23,803 nt of DNA from a virus. The DNA is taken from positions 1-23,803 of IMG/VR virus record IMGVR_UViG_3300028615_000080; one strand, 5' to 3'. A program made the position numbers and the translations under genes. This document shows positions 6,388-15,336 of the stretch, piece by piece (position 1 is the first letter of the stretch; every line of letters begins with the position of its first letter). The notes under the pieces were generated by a model. The model saw only the letters and a list, made by a program, of their open reading frames with translations. It ran no database searches and was not told the DNA's origin.

Positions 6388-9300
6388 ATGTCGGTTATTG
6401 ACCCAAAGTCTAGTGATACAGCTGTTAAGGCTGCGGGAAGGTCTAGAAAATACAGGACTACCTGTAAGGTTTTAATACATTCTCATGAGCCGGAAATTAT
6501 TCGTGGTGATGGGAATCCTGGGATTTATGACATTTCCCAGGATGTATTTTCACTTACTTTGACTAAGAATATTAAGGGTGTGGGGCAAGCTTTAATTAGT
6601 GCTGTTGCTAATATCAATTATTTAAATCATTTAGGACCCAATGATTATATTAATGTTTATTTGAATATTAATGATGGTAATGGATGGATTCGTACTTTTT
6701 TCGGTATGATTGATCGTATTGAAGAAAGTTATGTAGTTCAAGAAGACGGGATTCCCCAAACACAGTATGTGCTTTATTGCACGGACTTTCAAAAAGCTTT
6801 TGAAGTTACCCAGGTCTATTTTAATCCTCATTTATTGAGCCGCCAAGATTTTGGTGGTGAACAGTTTGGTGTTACTAACGTTGGTGGAATTTCTTTATTG
6901 ACTAAAGGTATTAGGTCCTGGGGTAATCCTGCTAGTATTGTAAAAAGTATTCTTACGTTATTGTTTGGGTTTGGGACTCAATTTGCGTTGCCTGATACTT
7001 ACAAAACAACTGTTGCCAGTGAAACTATTATTAAAAGGTATTTAAATAGGCGGCGAGAATTTGTTGTTAAGTCATTAGGTAATTTATCATTAGATTCTAT
7101 TAATGATTTCGAGTCGTTAAAACAGTTATCCCTGGATTTAAAGAGACAAGCTGAAGGCATAGCTGACCAATTAGCTACAGCCACAGATTCTGAATTCCGT
7201 AGTCTTTTAATTAATGAAGGAAATTTGACTCCAGGTGATTTACAAAGGTTTGGTGGTATTTTAAAGGACCCGAGTAAGAGGTCACAGACTTCTAATATCA
7301 TTTATAATAGTTTGTTAAAGGATCAGTTTGGTTTTAAACAAAAGAAGTATAGAGAATCCGATGTTTCACTGGTGGGCGTGTTTGATGCGATCCAAAGTAA
7401 TACATTGGGATTATTAGATGTTATAAATATCTTTGATTTTATTGAGGAAGATGCTATTGATGGCTTTATTGTTGATGCAGTGATTTGGTCTAGTACTGGT
7501 TCTGTAGGTACTATTCTTAGAAATTGGTCTAATGATATTGTAAATGAGTTGTTTTTTGATTTAAGGCCAATGTCTCCTTTTATCAATTCGCCGTTTGATG
7601 ATTTTTCTACAGAAGAGAATAATGCTTCAGTTTCTAGAGGAGACCCCACACAATTGGGTAATGCGGATATAGTTGATTTTTCTTCTTATTCGAGAGAGCC
7701 GGATGAGATTAGAGGCAATATTGATGAATTAGGTATAGATGGGAATGGTATTCAGTTCATGCCTACTGTGGTGATGAGAGAGTATCCTTTTGGTACTATT
7801 CCGGAAATAGACCCTACTGAAATACAGACTATGCCTGATAATGTTAATTTGACTGAACAAGAATTGTCATTAATTAGCAAGACTCAGGTGGGGGCTATAT
7901 TTAGTGATGGGCCCAATGTACGTGGTAGACATGAGATTTTAGTTAATACTATTAATGTGGCTAGACTAGCAACCGGGCAGTCTACTAAAGCCAGAAAAAT
8001 TTTAGATGTCGCAGTTATTAATTCTCATGACATAACTCACACTAAATTTAGTAAGAGTGATAGAGACCATTTTAATTTGTTTGAGGTAGAGTCTCAGCAG
8101 TTAGAGACTCAGGGCGTAAAGAATATTATGAGGGAGCTAACTCCTATTATTACGCCTATTCATGTAATGCGACATGGTTTGAGATTGAGGTCTTTAGCTT
8201 CTAAGTTTGCTGCGTTCCCATTAGATTATGCTGCTGCGATTGATAGGGCCGTAGCTGGAGAAAACTCTACTAGTGGAGTTTCCACAGAATCTGCTATAGA
8301 GGAGAATTTAGCTAGAGAGACGGAAGCACCAGGAATTGCTACACAATTTTTTGATCTACAGCAGGTGTCTATTGGTGATGTTGTGCCTCCTGTTGATATA
8401 AATCCTGATCCTTCAAATCCTATTGGGAGGATTACTAGTGGTTATGGATATCGTCGCCGTGGGACGGAGTTTATTTTTCACCACGGTGTAGATATTAAAG
8501 GAGATGTAGGAACACCTGTTCGTGCAATAATGAATGGTGTAGTGGTCGGTTCTACACCTAATGGGGTCTTATCAAATTATGGTGAGACGATTATTATTAT
8601 GCATGTTTCACCGGAAGGTGAAAGAGTGTTTACACAATACTCTCATTTGTCTAAGAGGTTAGTAGGCCAGAATAATACGTCTCCGTACCGTCGAGATGGA
8701 TTTTCGGCAGATTTAATGGCAGGAGGTCAGTTTAAACCTGTGTCTGTCAGTAGAGGTCAAGTGATTGGGTCAGTTGGAACTACTCAATTACCAAAACCTA
8801 GTTTTTCTCCTCCAAGAGCCCATTTACATTTTGAAATTCTTACGGGTGCTGGAGGGGTGGTATATCCTGCTTCTAAGGGTGTGGGTAATGAGAAAGTACC
8901 TCCTAATATTCCTGTGGAAGACCCACCACAAGCCACTCCTATTGGTACAACCCCTAATTCTTTGGATCCTCGTGTAAAGTTTGCTGATTGGGGCAGTAGT
9001 CTATCTCTGTCAGGTGCAATTAGTAGTGACTTAGTTATCTCTGATCAAGAAGACGATACAGACGATGACCGACTATTTGTGAGGTCGGTGCAAGATCAGT
9101 CTGTGTTAGATCAAAAAGCAGCTAATAAAAAAGTTAGTAGTTCCCCATCTAGAACGGACTCTACGAATCACCGAAGACAGTTACTGCGTTGGACACTATT
9201 ACAAGATCACTGGTACCAGCATAATTTAGAATATTTATCAGGTACTATCCAAATGAGAGGTGCTCCTGAAATACGTGTTGGGTATAGATTAGATATCCTA

Positions 9301-9876
9301 GACCGTGAGATGAGTTTTTACGTAGAAGGGGTTAATCATACTTGGACATTTCCTAATCAGTTGATCACTACTCTAAATGTGTCTCGTGGTCAGCCTAATA
9401 ATCCATATCCTATTTATGTAATGCCGGGCACTCCTATTTTTGTAGGAGACACTAATGTTGAAAATCAGAGAAAGTTGGGGGGCCGTTTAAGTAAGTTTGC
9501 TATCATTCCTGATCCGCCAGCGGTTAATAGGTCAATTGTATTTAGGACCGCAGGAGGGTACCAGATAGCAGAGAAACGTAGTACTGGTGGTATTGTGGGA
9601 ACGAATTCGAATATTACGGATATTTTGGATAATGATGATGTTCCTAATTTTTCTGGTAAGGCTGAATTCGATTCAGAAAATTATCAAGAATATATTATTA
9701 GGCCATCGGTGATAGGTAGCAGAGATTTTGATACTTCTATTGAGTTTGATAAGTTTATTGGAGATACTATAGCTGGGCTAGACCAAGTTACTGGTCTGGA
9801 TAGACAAGGTCCTATTAATGAGGATGTTAAGCAATTTGAAAGTAGCAAAATTCCTAGAAAGTTTTTTAATGATTAA
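6388..9876 (+). CDS. Baseplate hub protein with embedded M23 peptidase
   Basis: This 1162-residue protein starts 6 bases after the tape measure stop, with only a weak RBS. Residues ~20-160 resemble the N-terminal hub domain of gpD/gp27/gp44-like proteins (YDISQDVFSLTLTKNIKGVG, FFGMIDRIEESYVV). Residues ~680-830 are an M23 (LytM-type) metallopeptidase: SGYGYRRR, HHGVDIKGDVGTP with zinc ligands His698 and Asp702, then AHLHFEI with His812 and His814. All expected zinc-site motifs are present, so it should be active against peptidoglycan cross-links. Residues ~928-1030 return to hub-like sequence (WYQHNLEYLSGTIQMRG, YRLDILDREMSFYVEGVNHT). The lysin therefore looks inserted between hub domains. 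Within the baseplate it would anchor the spike and open the cell wall during infection. The stop overlaps the next ATG (TAATG). Confidence 0.85.
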   Translation: MSVIDPKSSDTAVKAAGRSRKYRTTCKVLIHSHEPEIIRGDGNPGIYDISQDVFSLTLTKNIKGVGQALISAVANINYLNHLGPNDYINVYLNINDGNGWIRTFFGMIDRIEESYVVQEDGIPQTQYVLYCTDFQKAFEVTQVYFNPHLLSRQDFGGEQFGVTNVGGISLLTKGIRSWGNPASIVKSILTLLFGFGTQFALPDTYKTTVASETIIKRYLNRRREFVVKSLGNLSLDSINDFESLKQLSLDLKRQAEGIADQLATATDSEFRSLLINEGNLTPGDLQRFGGILKDPSKRSQTSNIIYNSLLKDQFGFKQKKYRESDVSLVGVFDAIQSNTLGLLDVINIFDFIEEDAIDGFIVDAVIWSSTGSVGTILRNWSNDIVNELFFDLRPMSPFINSPFDDFSTEENNASVSRGDPTQLGNADIVDFSSYSREPDEIRGNIDELGIDGNGIQFMPTVVMREYPFGTIPEIDPTEIQTMPDNVNLTEQELSLISKTQVGAIFSDGPNVRGRHEILVNTINVARLATGQSTKARKILDVAVINSHDITHTKFSKSDRDHFNLFEVESQQLETQGVKNIMRELTPIITPIHVMRHGLRLRSLASKFAAFPLDYAAAIDRAVAGENSTSGVSTESAIEENLARETEAPGIATQFFDLQQVSIGDVVPPVDINPDPSNPIGRITSGYGYRRRGTEFIFHHGVDIKGDVGTPVRAIMNGVVVGSTPNGVLSNYGETIIIMHVSPEGERVFTQYSHLSKRLVGQNNTSPYRRDGFSADLMAGGQFKPVSVSRGQVIGSVGTTQLPKPSFSPPRAHLHFEILTGAGGVVYPASKGVGNEKVPPNIPVEDPPQATPIGTTPNSLDPRVKFADWGSSLSLSGAISSDLVISDQEDDTDDDRLFVRSVQDQSVLDQKAANKKVSSSPSRTDSTNHRRQLLRWTLLQDHWYQHNLEYLSGTIQMRGAPEIRVGYRLDILDREMSFYVEGVNHTWTFPNQLITTLNVSRGQPNNPYPIYVMPGTPIFVGDTNVENQRKLGGRLSKFAIIPDPPAVNRSIVFRTAGGYQIAEKRSTGGIVGTNSNITDILDNDDVPNFSGKAEFDSENYQEYIIRPSVIGSRDFDTSIEFDKFIGDTIAGLDQVTGLDRQGPINEDVKQFESSKIPRKFFND
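8425..8880 (+). other. M23 peptidase domain inside the hub gene
   Basis: This region encodes hub residues ~680-830. The HxxxD motif reads HHGVD (8479-8493) and the HxH motif reads HLHFE (8821-8835). A loop of variable sequence (SKRLVGQ to VSRGQVIG) separates them, as is usual in this family. Confidence 0.9.
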
Positions 9877-11402
9877 TGTCAGGTGAACGTAACATAATAT
9901 TCCCCGATGGGGAGGTAGTTGCTTCGTCTATTACGATGGACGAAAGTGATTACCGTTTAAATAATCTAAGTGGGTGTTACTTAGGGGTGATTCTGTCTGT
10001 TTATGAGGCGGACAGGTCTAGAAATATACTTTCTTCTAGATATACGGACCGCCGTAGTTATTTGCACACAGCGGACGTGTTGCTTATTAATGATGGGTAT
10101 AACAACACTCCTAGTGTGATACCGCAAGTAGCTATCTTGCCAGTCGGTCCATCTGGTATTGACAACTACATAGAGTCGTTGCCTAGGGGTAGTTCGGTAT
10201 ATATAGGTTCTGAATCTTTTGATATTAGTGTGAGAGAAGGAGATCCATTTGATTTAGATGGAGATTGGTGTGTTGTCAGTTTTATAGGAGGGAATGTTAA
10301 TATTCCCTATGTGTCAAACTGGTGGCCTAATCCTCGAAATGTTTATGATCCACAGACTAGTGGACAGGGAAATCCTGATTCTCAAGGTAGTGGTACCACT
10401 CTGGGACAGTCAGGTAGACACTTTTCTCGTAGTAATGGAGTTGAACATGTTATTACTGCTTCTGGAGATGTCTATTTTTCCACATATTTTGCGGGTAGTT
10501 ATTTAGATACTCAAGCTGATCCTTTGCATGGTAGATTTGGTAGGCAACTAGCCACTGATGGTGGGGGTGTTAGAGTTACTATAAAGCCCACACAACCCTT
10601 GGAGCTGACGTGGAATGACCAAGAAGATGGTATTGGGTTGAACAATACCCATGACCCTCAACTTCCTCAGACTAATCCACCACCTGTACAGCCGTTTGCT
10701 CAGCAGCCTATAACTAATACTTATATACGTATTACCTCTGGAGGAGCTAGTTTATCAATTCCTAATCTCTTTTCTACAATTACACGGGATATCTATTTGG
10801 AGGCTTCTAGAGATTTTGATATAATAGTAGGACAACGTTTAGGTATAAATGTTTCTGATTTTATGGAACTTTCTGTAGTCAATAACATGACTACAACTAT
10901 TTCTTCTGGTGATTATAACCTAACTGTAGATAATGGTAATATAGAAATAGAAGCTACTGAAGGTCAAGCAAGTTTAACAACTAATGATTCTTTAACTTTA
11001 ATTTCTCAAACAGATGACATAATACTGACAGCTGAACAACAGAATATCACTCTTACTGCTCAACAATCAATTGATCTATTTTCACAATCCACCATTAATC
11101 TTTCAGCTGTTGGTGCTATGTCTTTATCCGCTCAAAGTTTTAGTATGATTCCTTCGTCTGTTGGCACAGGCGCGTTAGGATTAGGTGCGGGTGACCAAGA
11201 ACCAGTTTTATTAGGAGAGACTTATACTAATGCTGAGGCGGAGTTTTTATTAGCTTTAAATGTGTGGGCTAGTGCTGTCTCTTCTGCTATTGGTGGAACA
11301 TTTACTACGGTTCCTCCGGCTACTACTACATTTTTAGATGCCCTTAATACATTTTTATCGGGGTTGTCTGAGTCTTTTTCTACGGATGTTACGGTGTCAT
11401 AA
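9876..11402 (+). CDS. Baseplate spike / gpV-like assembly protein
   Basis: This 508-residue protein starts on the TAATG overlap with the hub. Residues ~30-170 look like the OB-fold of gpV/gp5-type spike proteins (LSGCYLGVILSVYE, DLDGDWCVVSFIGGNV, followed by NIPYVSNWWPNPRN, the usual ending of this domain). Residues ~285-425 are repetitive short beta strands with alternating polar and hydrophobic residues (NIEIEATEGQASLTTNDSL, DDIILTAEQQNITLTAQQS), consistent with a trimeric beta-helix needle as in gp5/gpV. The last ~70 residues (YTNAEAEFLLALNVWAS onward) are helical and may cap the needle or contact the wedge. It pierces the outer layer of the host on contraction. Its place directly after the hub gene supports the role. 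Confidence 0.82.
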   Translation: MSGERNIIFPDGEVVASSITMDESDYRLNNLSGCYLGVILSVYEADRSRNILSSRYTDRRSYLHTADVLLINDGYNNTPSVIPQVAILPVGPSGIDNYIESLPRGSSVYIGSESFDISVREGDPFDLDGDWCVVSFIGGNVNIPYVSNWWPNPRNVYDPQTSGQGNPDSQGSGTTLGQSGRHFSRSNGVEHVITASGDVYFSTYFAGSYLDTQADPLHGRFGRQLATDGGGVRVTIKPTQPLELTWNDQEDGIGLNNTHDPQLPQTNPPPVQPFAQQPITNTYIRITSGGASLSIPNLFSTITRDIYLEASRDFDIIVGQRLGINVSDFMELSVVNNMTTTISSGDYNLTVDNGNIEIEATEGQASLTTNDSLTLISQTDDIILTAEQQNITLTAQQSIDLFSQSTINLSAVGAMSLSAQSFSMIPSSVGTGALGLGAGDQEPVLLGETYTNAEAEFLLALNVWASAVSSAIGGTFTTVPPATTTFLDALNTFLSGLSESFSTDVTVS

Positions 11403-13483
11403 TGGTTCTTAATTCAGCATTAGGTGTTTTAGGGGGAAATAGGGAAGCTAAGCTGGAACAAGCTGTGATTCCCACGGCTTTATTTTCCCAAGCATTTGCC
11501 TATGCTGTGAATGGGGAAATATTAACTACTACTATTAAGAGGCTTTATTCTTTGGCTTTATGGGAGCTAGAAGAGGGCCGTGTTCTGCCTATTGATGATT
11601 TAGATACTCATAACGGTACAGATGGCACGTCTAAAGCTGTTAAAGCAGAATTCTTCTTTACAGTACCTCCTAAGATTCATGAGGTTGGAGAGCCATATGC
11701 AACTCGTATTGTACCAACACAAAACGGTGGTAAGTATGTTGAATCGCATGGTGTGTTAATTCGGGAGATTAGGTTACAGGGTACAACTGGTCTGCGACCT
11801 AATAAGCCATTATCCCCTGGAACTGCTTTTGCGTCTAGATTAGGTCCTTTAGCTGGTCCGGCTAATTCTTTAGTTGGTCCAATTATTAATAGAGGTGATA
11901 GGCTAGTTGAAACAGCTACGGGATTAGCAGACTCAGCAGTGGAGTTATTTACTGGTAATGCGTCACAAGACCGAGACTTGCGGGATAAGTCTGAGAGAAC
12001 TGGCTGGGATGACATGATGTTTCTACGAAATATTTTTCGTAGATATTCTGATATTCAGAAATCTAATGAGAATTCCTCTAATGTAGTGATGGTGTGGAGG
12101 AATGCTAAAGATTCAGAATACTGGGTAGTGGAGCCAAAGGAGTTTAAGTTATTACAGAGTTCTACTTCTCCTTTGACATATCAGTATGTGATTACACTTA
12201 GTACTATTTCTAGGTTAGACCTAACTGTTGATATGGGTGAAGATCCTTTACAGTCTATCAGAGCTGGCCAGAAGTTTTTGTCGAGATTACAGAAAGCCAA
12301 TAAAGAGATTGTTAATACATTTTCAGTGGTTTCTACTCAGCTTAATCGTCTGGAATCAGCTGGTATATTTGCTAAGAACTTATTGAGTACGTCTTATAAG
12401 AATGTTTTAGATGCTAATAAAGCTGTGATTTCCACGGCTAATAATTTTAAGCCTGCTTTAGTTGGTGCGTGGCAATCTCTGAAAGCTGAGCAAGAAAGGG
12501 CATACCATATTGCTTCGGCAAAGTTTGCTTCGACGACTATAGATCCTACACAACCCATAGGATCTGTGTCTCCTATTACAGCTCCTGGAAGTGCTGATGA
12601 TATTATTTTCTGGTCTGACTCTTCTAATTCGTTTTTAAAAGCTCTGAGGGCTGCTACTAGAGTTTTAACTGAGCCTTCTCTCCATAACTCTGTACAGAAT
12701 CAAACTGATGACCGTCGAAATAGAGCCTTAGGGTCATACCGGTCAGGTATTGTGTCTGGGACTGTAGCTGGTACTGGGCCCGATACAGGAGGCTCTAGGG
12801 GGTTTTTGGGTAATCAAAGTTACGGTGGGGCTTTGTCTAGGGCTGAAATATGGACTAATGACGATATTAAATCTTTGGCTAAGAGGTTATTAGGTAGTCG
12901 GGATCAGTGGCATATTTTAGTTATTATTAATGATTTACGAGCCCCTTATATTAGTTCTGCTGGTGGAGATGGTGTGCTTAGGCCGGGTGATTTTATTTTG
13001 TATCCTTCTAAGGAGCGAGGTGGGGTTTCGGCATCTAATCTAAATGAGACTGATTTAGAGAAAGATCAAAAGGGCCAGAATATTGACACGGCTGTTGAAC
13101 GGGCATATGGCCGAGATTTGAGACTGTCTTTAAATTCGAAGAATAAGTCTGATATTTTTATTAGTGAAGGGGATTTTGGAACTATTGTTGGTATCCCAAA
13201 TGTGAAGCAGGGTATTCGATTAAAGCTAGCAACTGAACAAGGTGAACTAACTGTTCATCCAAAATATGGTTTAAGGGTTCCAATAGGCACTAAAGCAGAG
13301 ACTTCTTCGTTTAATGAGTTTATTATTAATGTTCATGCTACCTTGGCAAGCGATGTACGTATTAAGTCGGTAAAGAGTTTAGATTTATTGTCTCGTGGGG
13401 ATATTGTAAGTGTAGCAGCTGAGTTGATATTACGAGATGTTGCTGATCCGGTTTCAGTTGCTGCTGCAATTAGGAGTTTGTAA
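11402..13483 (+). CDS. Baseplate wedge protein: N-terminal domain, LysM-like domain, gp25-like domain
   Basis: This 693-residue protein combines parts that are usually separate. Residues 1-~475 are unassigned; the middle is helical (FLSRLQKANKEIVNTF, SAKFAS). By position it may correspond to Mu gp43/gp53-type tail proteins. Residues ~480-535 form a LysM-like unit (IKSLAKRLLGSRDQWHILV, INDLRAPYI, then LRPGDFILYP). Residues ~584-693 match the gp25/gpW wedge family (DFGTIVGIPNVKQGIRLKL, GELTVHPKYGLRVP, SVAAELILRDV). gp25 links the sheath initiation ring to the wedge. In T4, the LysM-containing gp53 and gp25 are separate neighbours in the inner baseplate, so a fusion makes structural sense. TAATG overlaps are present at both ends. 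Confidence 0.8.
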   Translation: MVLNSALGVLGGNREAKLEQAVIPTALFSQAFAYAVNGEILTTTIKRLYSLALWELEEGRVLPIDDLDTHNGTDGTSKAVKAEFFFTVPPKIHEVGEPYATRIVPTQNGGKYVESHGVLIREIRLQGTTGLRPNKPLSPGTAFASRLGPLAGPANSLVGPIINRGDRLVETATGLADSAVELFTGNASQDRDLRDKSERTGWDDMMFLRNIFRRYSDIQKSNENSSNVVMVWRNAKDSEYWVVEPKEFKLLQSSTSPLTYQYVITLSTISRLDLTVDMGEDPLQSIRAGQKFLSRLQKANKEIVNTFSVVSTQLNRLESAGIFAKNLLSTSYKNVLDANKAVISTANNFKPALVGAWQSLKAEQERAYHIASAKFASTTIDPTQPIGSVSPITAPGSADDIIFWSDSSNSFLKALRAATRVLTEPSLHNSVQNQTDDRRNRALGSYRSGIVSGTVAGTGPDTGGSRGFLGNQSYGGALSRAEIWTNDDIKSLAKRLLGSRDQWHILVIINDLRAPYISSAGGDGVLRPGDFILYPSKERGGVSASNLNETDLEKDQKGQNIDTAVERAYGRDLRLSLNSKNKSDIFISEGDFGTIVGIPNVKQGIRLKLATEQGELTVHPKYGLRVPIGTKAETSSFNEFIINVHATLASDVRIKSVKSLDLLSRGDIVSVAAELILRDVADPVSVAAAIRSL

Positions 13484-15336
13484 TGGTATTTACCCCGAGA
13501 ACATTTCCGGAAATCTTGAACGACATGGTAGCGTACGTTCAAGCCAATACTGAACTAAGTGATTTTTCTCCTGGTTCGTTGATTAGGACTATTTTAGAAG
13601 CTGCTTCTCTGGAGGATGATGAACAATACTTCCAGATGATTCAGCTTTTGAATATGTTCGCTATTGCTTCTTCTAGTGGCGCGGATCTCGACCGTAGGTT
13701 AGCCGAGTATAATATATATAGACTGCCCGCTAAAACGGCGTTTGGTAGAGTTCGTTTTTCTAATACTTTATTAATTACAGATAATGTGGCGTTAGATGCT
13801 GTGGCTGGTGCTACTTCGGTCACTCTATTTGACACAACTGGTTTCCCTACATCTGGATACCCATATACTATTCGTATTGGTGAAGAAGGACTTAGTGTTC
13901 AAGATGTGGATGTGACAAATAATGATACTGCGTCAGCCACATTCACACTTAGTGGTACCACAACTCTTGTTTCAGATATTGCGGTTGGGGATAGAGTGTC
14001 TCTAGTAACTGGTGGGACAACTAAATTGATTGCCATTGGTACGGAAGTAGAGGCGCCAGCGACCGTTAGTTCTGCGGTTAAAAAGTATGTAACTCAAGAG
14101 CCTGCTACTATTGAAGCTGGTAACTTCTTTTCTAATTCTGTATTAGTGAAAGCAAATAATGCAGGACCCACAGGCAATACTGGTGTAAACACGGTTACTA
14201 AATTTACAGGTGGAGACCCCTTTGTTGGAGCGGGTGTAACAAATATTACAGCTATTGAAGGTGGTGAGAGAACCGAGTCGGATAAGTTGTTTAGAGAAAG
14301 AGGTCTACAACAGCTGCAATCTCTCTCTAGGGGAACTCCGTTGGCTATTAAGTCAGGTGCCACTGGTGTTGAAGACCCCTCTACTGGGCAACGTGTGACC
14401 TCAGCTAATTTGCTTGAGGATTTTGTTGAGGATTTGGTTAAAGTTTTTATTGATGATGGTACTGGTTTTACTCCGGATAGTGCATCTAGAGGCGTTAATA
14501 ATCTAAATACTGCTGCAACTGGAGGCTCTACAGATGTGTTAGAGGTGGATGATGGGTCTTCTTTCAGCTCTTTTGGGTCGGTTTTGTTGTTGAACACTGT
14601 GGGTGACCCAACGGTAGATACTGAGCTAGTAACTGTCATTAGTAAAAATAATGTGTTTCTTACTTTAGATGCTGCGGTGGCGAATAGTCATGTGGTGGAT
14701 TCGCAGGTCTTAGAGGTTGATGTCCTAACTTTGTCAGCGGAAACGGGGCAACGTAGGTTTAGAATCCAGAATATGCCAGTTATTTTTAATACTGAGCGTA
14801 TTCTTATTAAACGTCCTGTAGAAAACTGGCAAGAACTGACAAGAGACACAGACTATATTATCAATTATGGTTTAGGCGAAATACAAATTATAGATGTTGG
14901 TGGCTTACCAGAAGGTACAATAGTGGTGGCCCACTATCAGTACTACACAAACCTGATTGCTCAGGTTCAGAAAGTATTAGAAGGTGATTTAGATGACCCG
15001 ATTAACTTCCCTGGTATTAAAGCAGCCGGTATCACTTTACGAGTAGAAGCTTCAGTTCCTAAGCGTATTAATGTTCGTATGACGATAAGCGCAGAGGAAG
15101 GATTCCTGGAGACTGATTTACGAGACCCGGTTCGTAGAGCGGTTGAGGATTATATTAATAGTTTGACCCTCGGTGAAGAGGTTATTGTTAGTAAGTTTAT
15201 TGATGTAGCATATGATGTTGTGGGGGTGAAAAATGCAATTGTTCAGGAGCCCACGGCTAGTACTGTTGTTACTCTAGAAAATGAATTACCTGTGGCATTC
15301 GACGTTAATGGTAATTCTACTGTGATTGTTACCTAA
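13483..15336 (+). CDS. Baseplate J / gp6-like wedge protein
   Basis: This 617-residue protein begins on a TAATG overlap with a good RBS (AGGAG, 6 bases before the ATG). The N-terminus is a typical baseplate J start (FPEILNDMVAYVQ, DFSPGSLIRTILEAA at ~28-41, SSGADLDRRLAEYNI). The C-terminal ~120 residues continue the family pattern (GITLRVEASVPKRINVRMTI, LRDPVRRAVEDYINSLTLGE, FIDVAYDVVGVKNAIV). Two beta modules, at about 13793-14010 and 14515-14715, are extra relative to a minimal J protein and resemble repeats in the next gene. J/gp6 subunits form the dimeric ring of the wedge that opens when contraction is triggered. Confidence 0.87.
   Translation: MVFTPRTFPEILNDMVAYVQANTELSDFSPGSLIRTILEAASLEDDEQYFQMIQLLNMFAIASSSGADLDRRLAEYNIYRLPAKTAFGRVRFSNTLLITDNVALDAVAGATSVTLFDTTGFPTSGYPYTIRIGEEGLSVQDVDVTNNDTASATFTLSGTTTLVSDIAVGDRVSLVTGGTTKLIAIGTEVEAPATVSSAVKKYVTQEPATIEAGNFFSNSVLVKANNAGPTGNTGVNTVTKFTGGDPFVGAGVTNITAIEGGERTESDKLFRERGLQQLQSLSRGTPLAIKSGATGVEDPSTGQRVTSANLLEDFVEDLVKVFIDDGTGFTPDSASRGVNNLNTAATGGSTDVLEVDDGSSFSSFGSVLLLNTVGDPTVDTELVTVISKNNVFLTLDAAVANSHVVDSQVLEVDVLTLSAETGQRRFRIQNMPVIFNTERILIKRPVENWQELTRDTDYIINYGLGEIQIIDVGGLPEGTIVVAHYQYYTNLIAQVQKVLEGDLDDPINFPGIKAAGITLRVEASVPKRINVRMTISAEEGFLETDLRDPVRRAVEDYINSLTLGEEVIVSKFIDVAYDVVGVKNAIVQEPTASTVVTLENELPVAFDVNGNSTVIVT

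Noticed and set aside
7418-7430. TATAAATA-like box as another late promoter
   Set aside because: It lies inside the hub coding sequence with no start codon or gene boundary nearby, and is expected by chance in AT-rich coding DNA.
14094-14639. 181-codon open frame on the minus strand inside the J gene
   Set aside because: It is antisense to a strong coding frame and has low-complexity Ser/Thr/Pro/Val content typical of a shadow. No RBS or neighbours on that strand.
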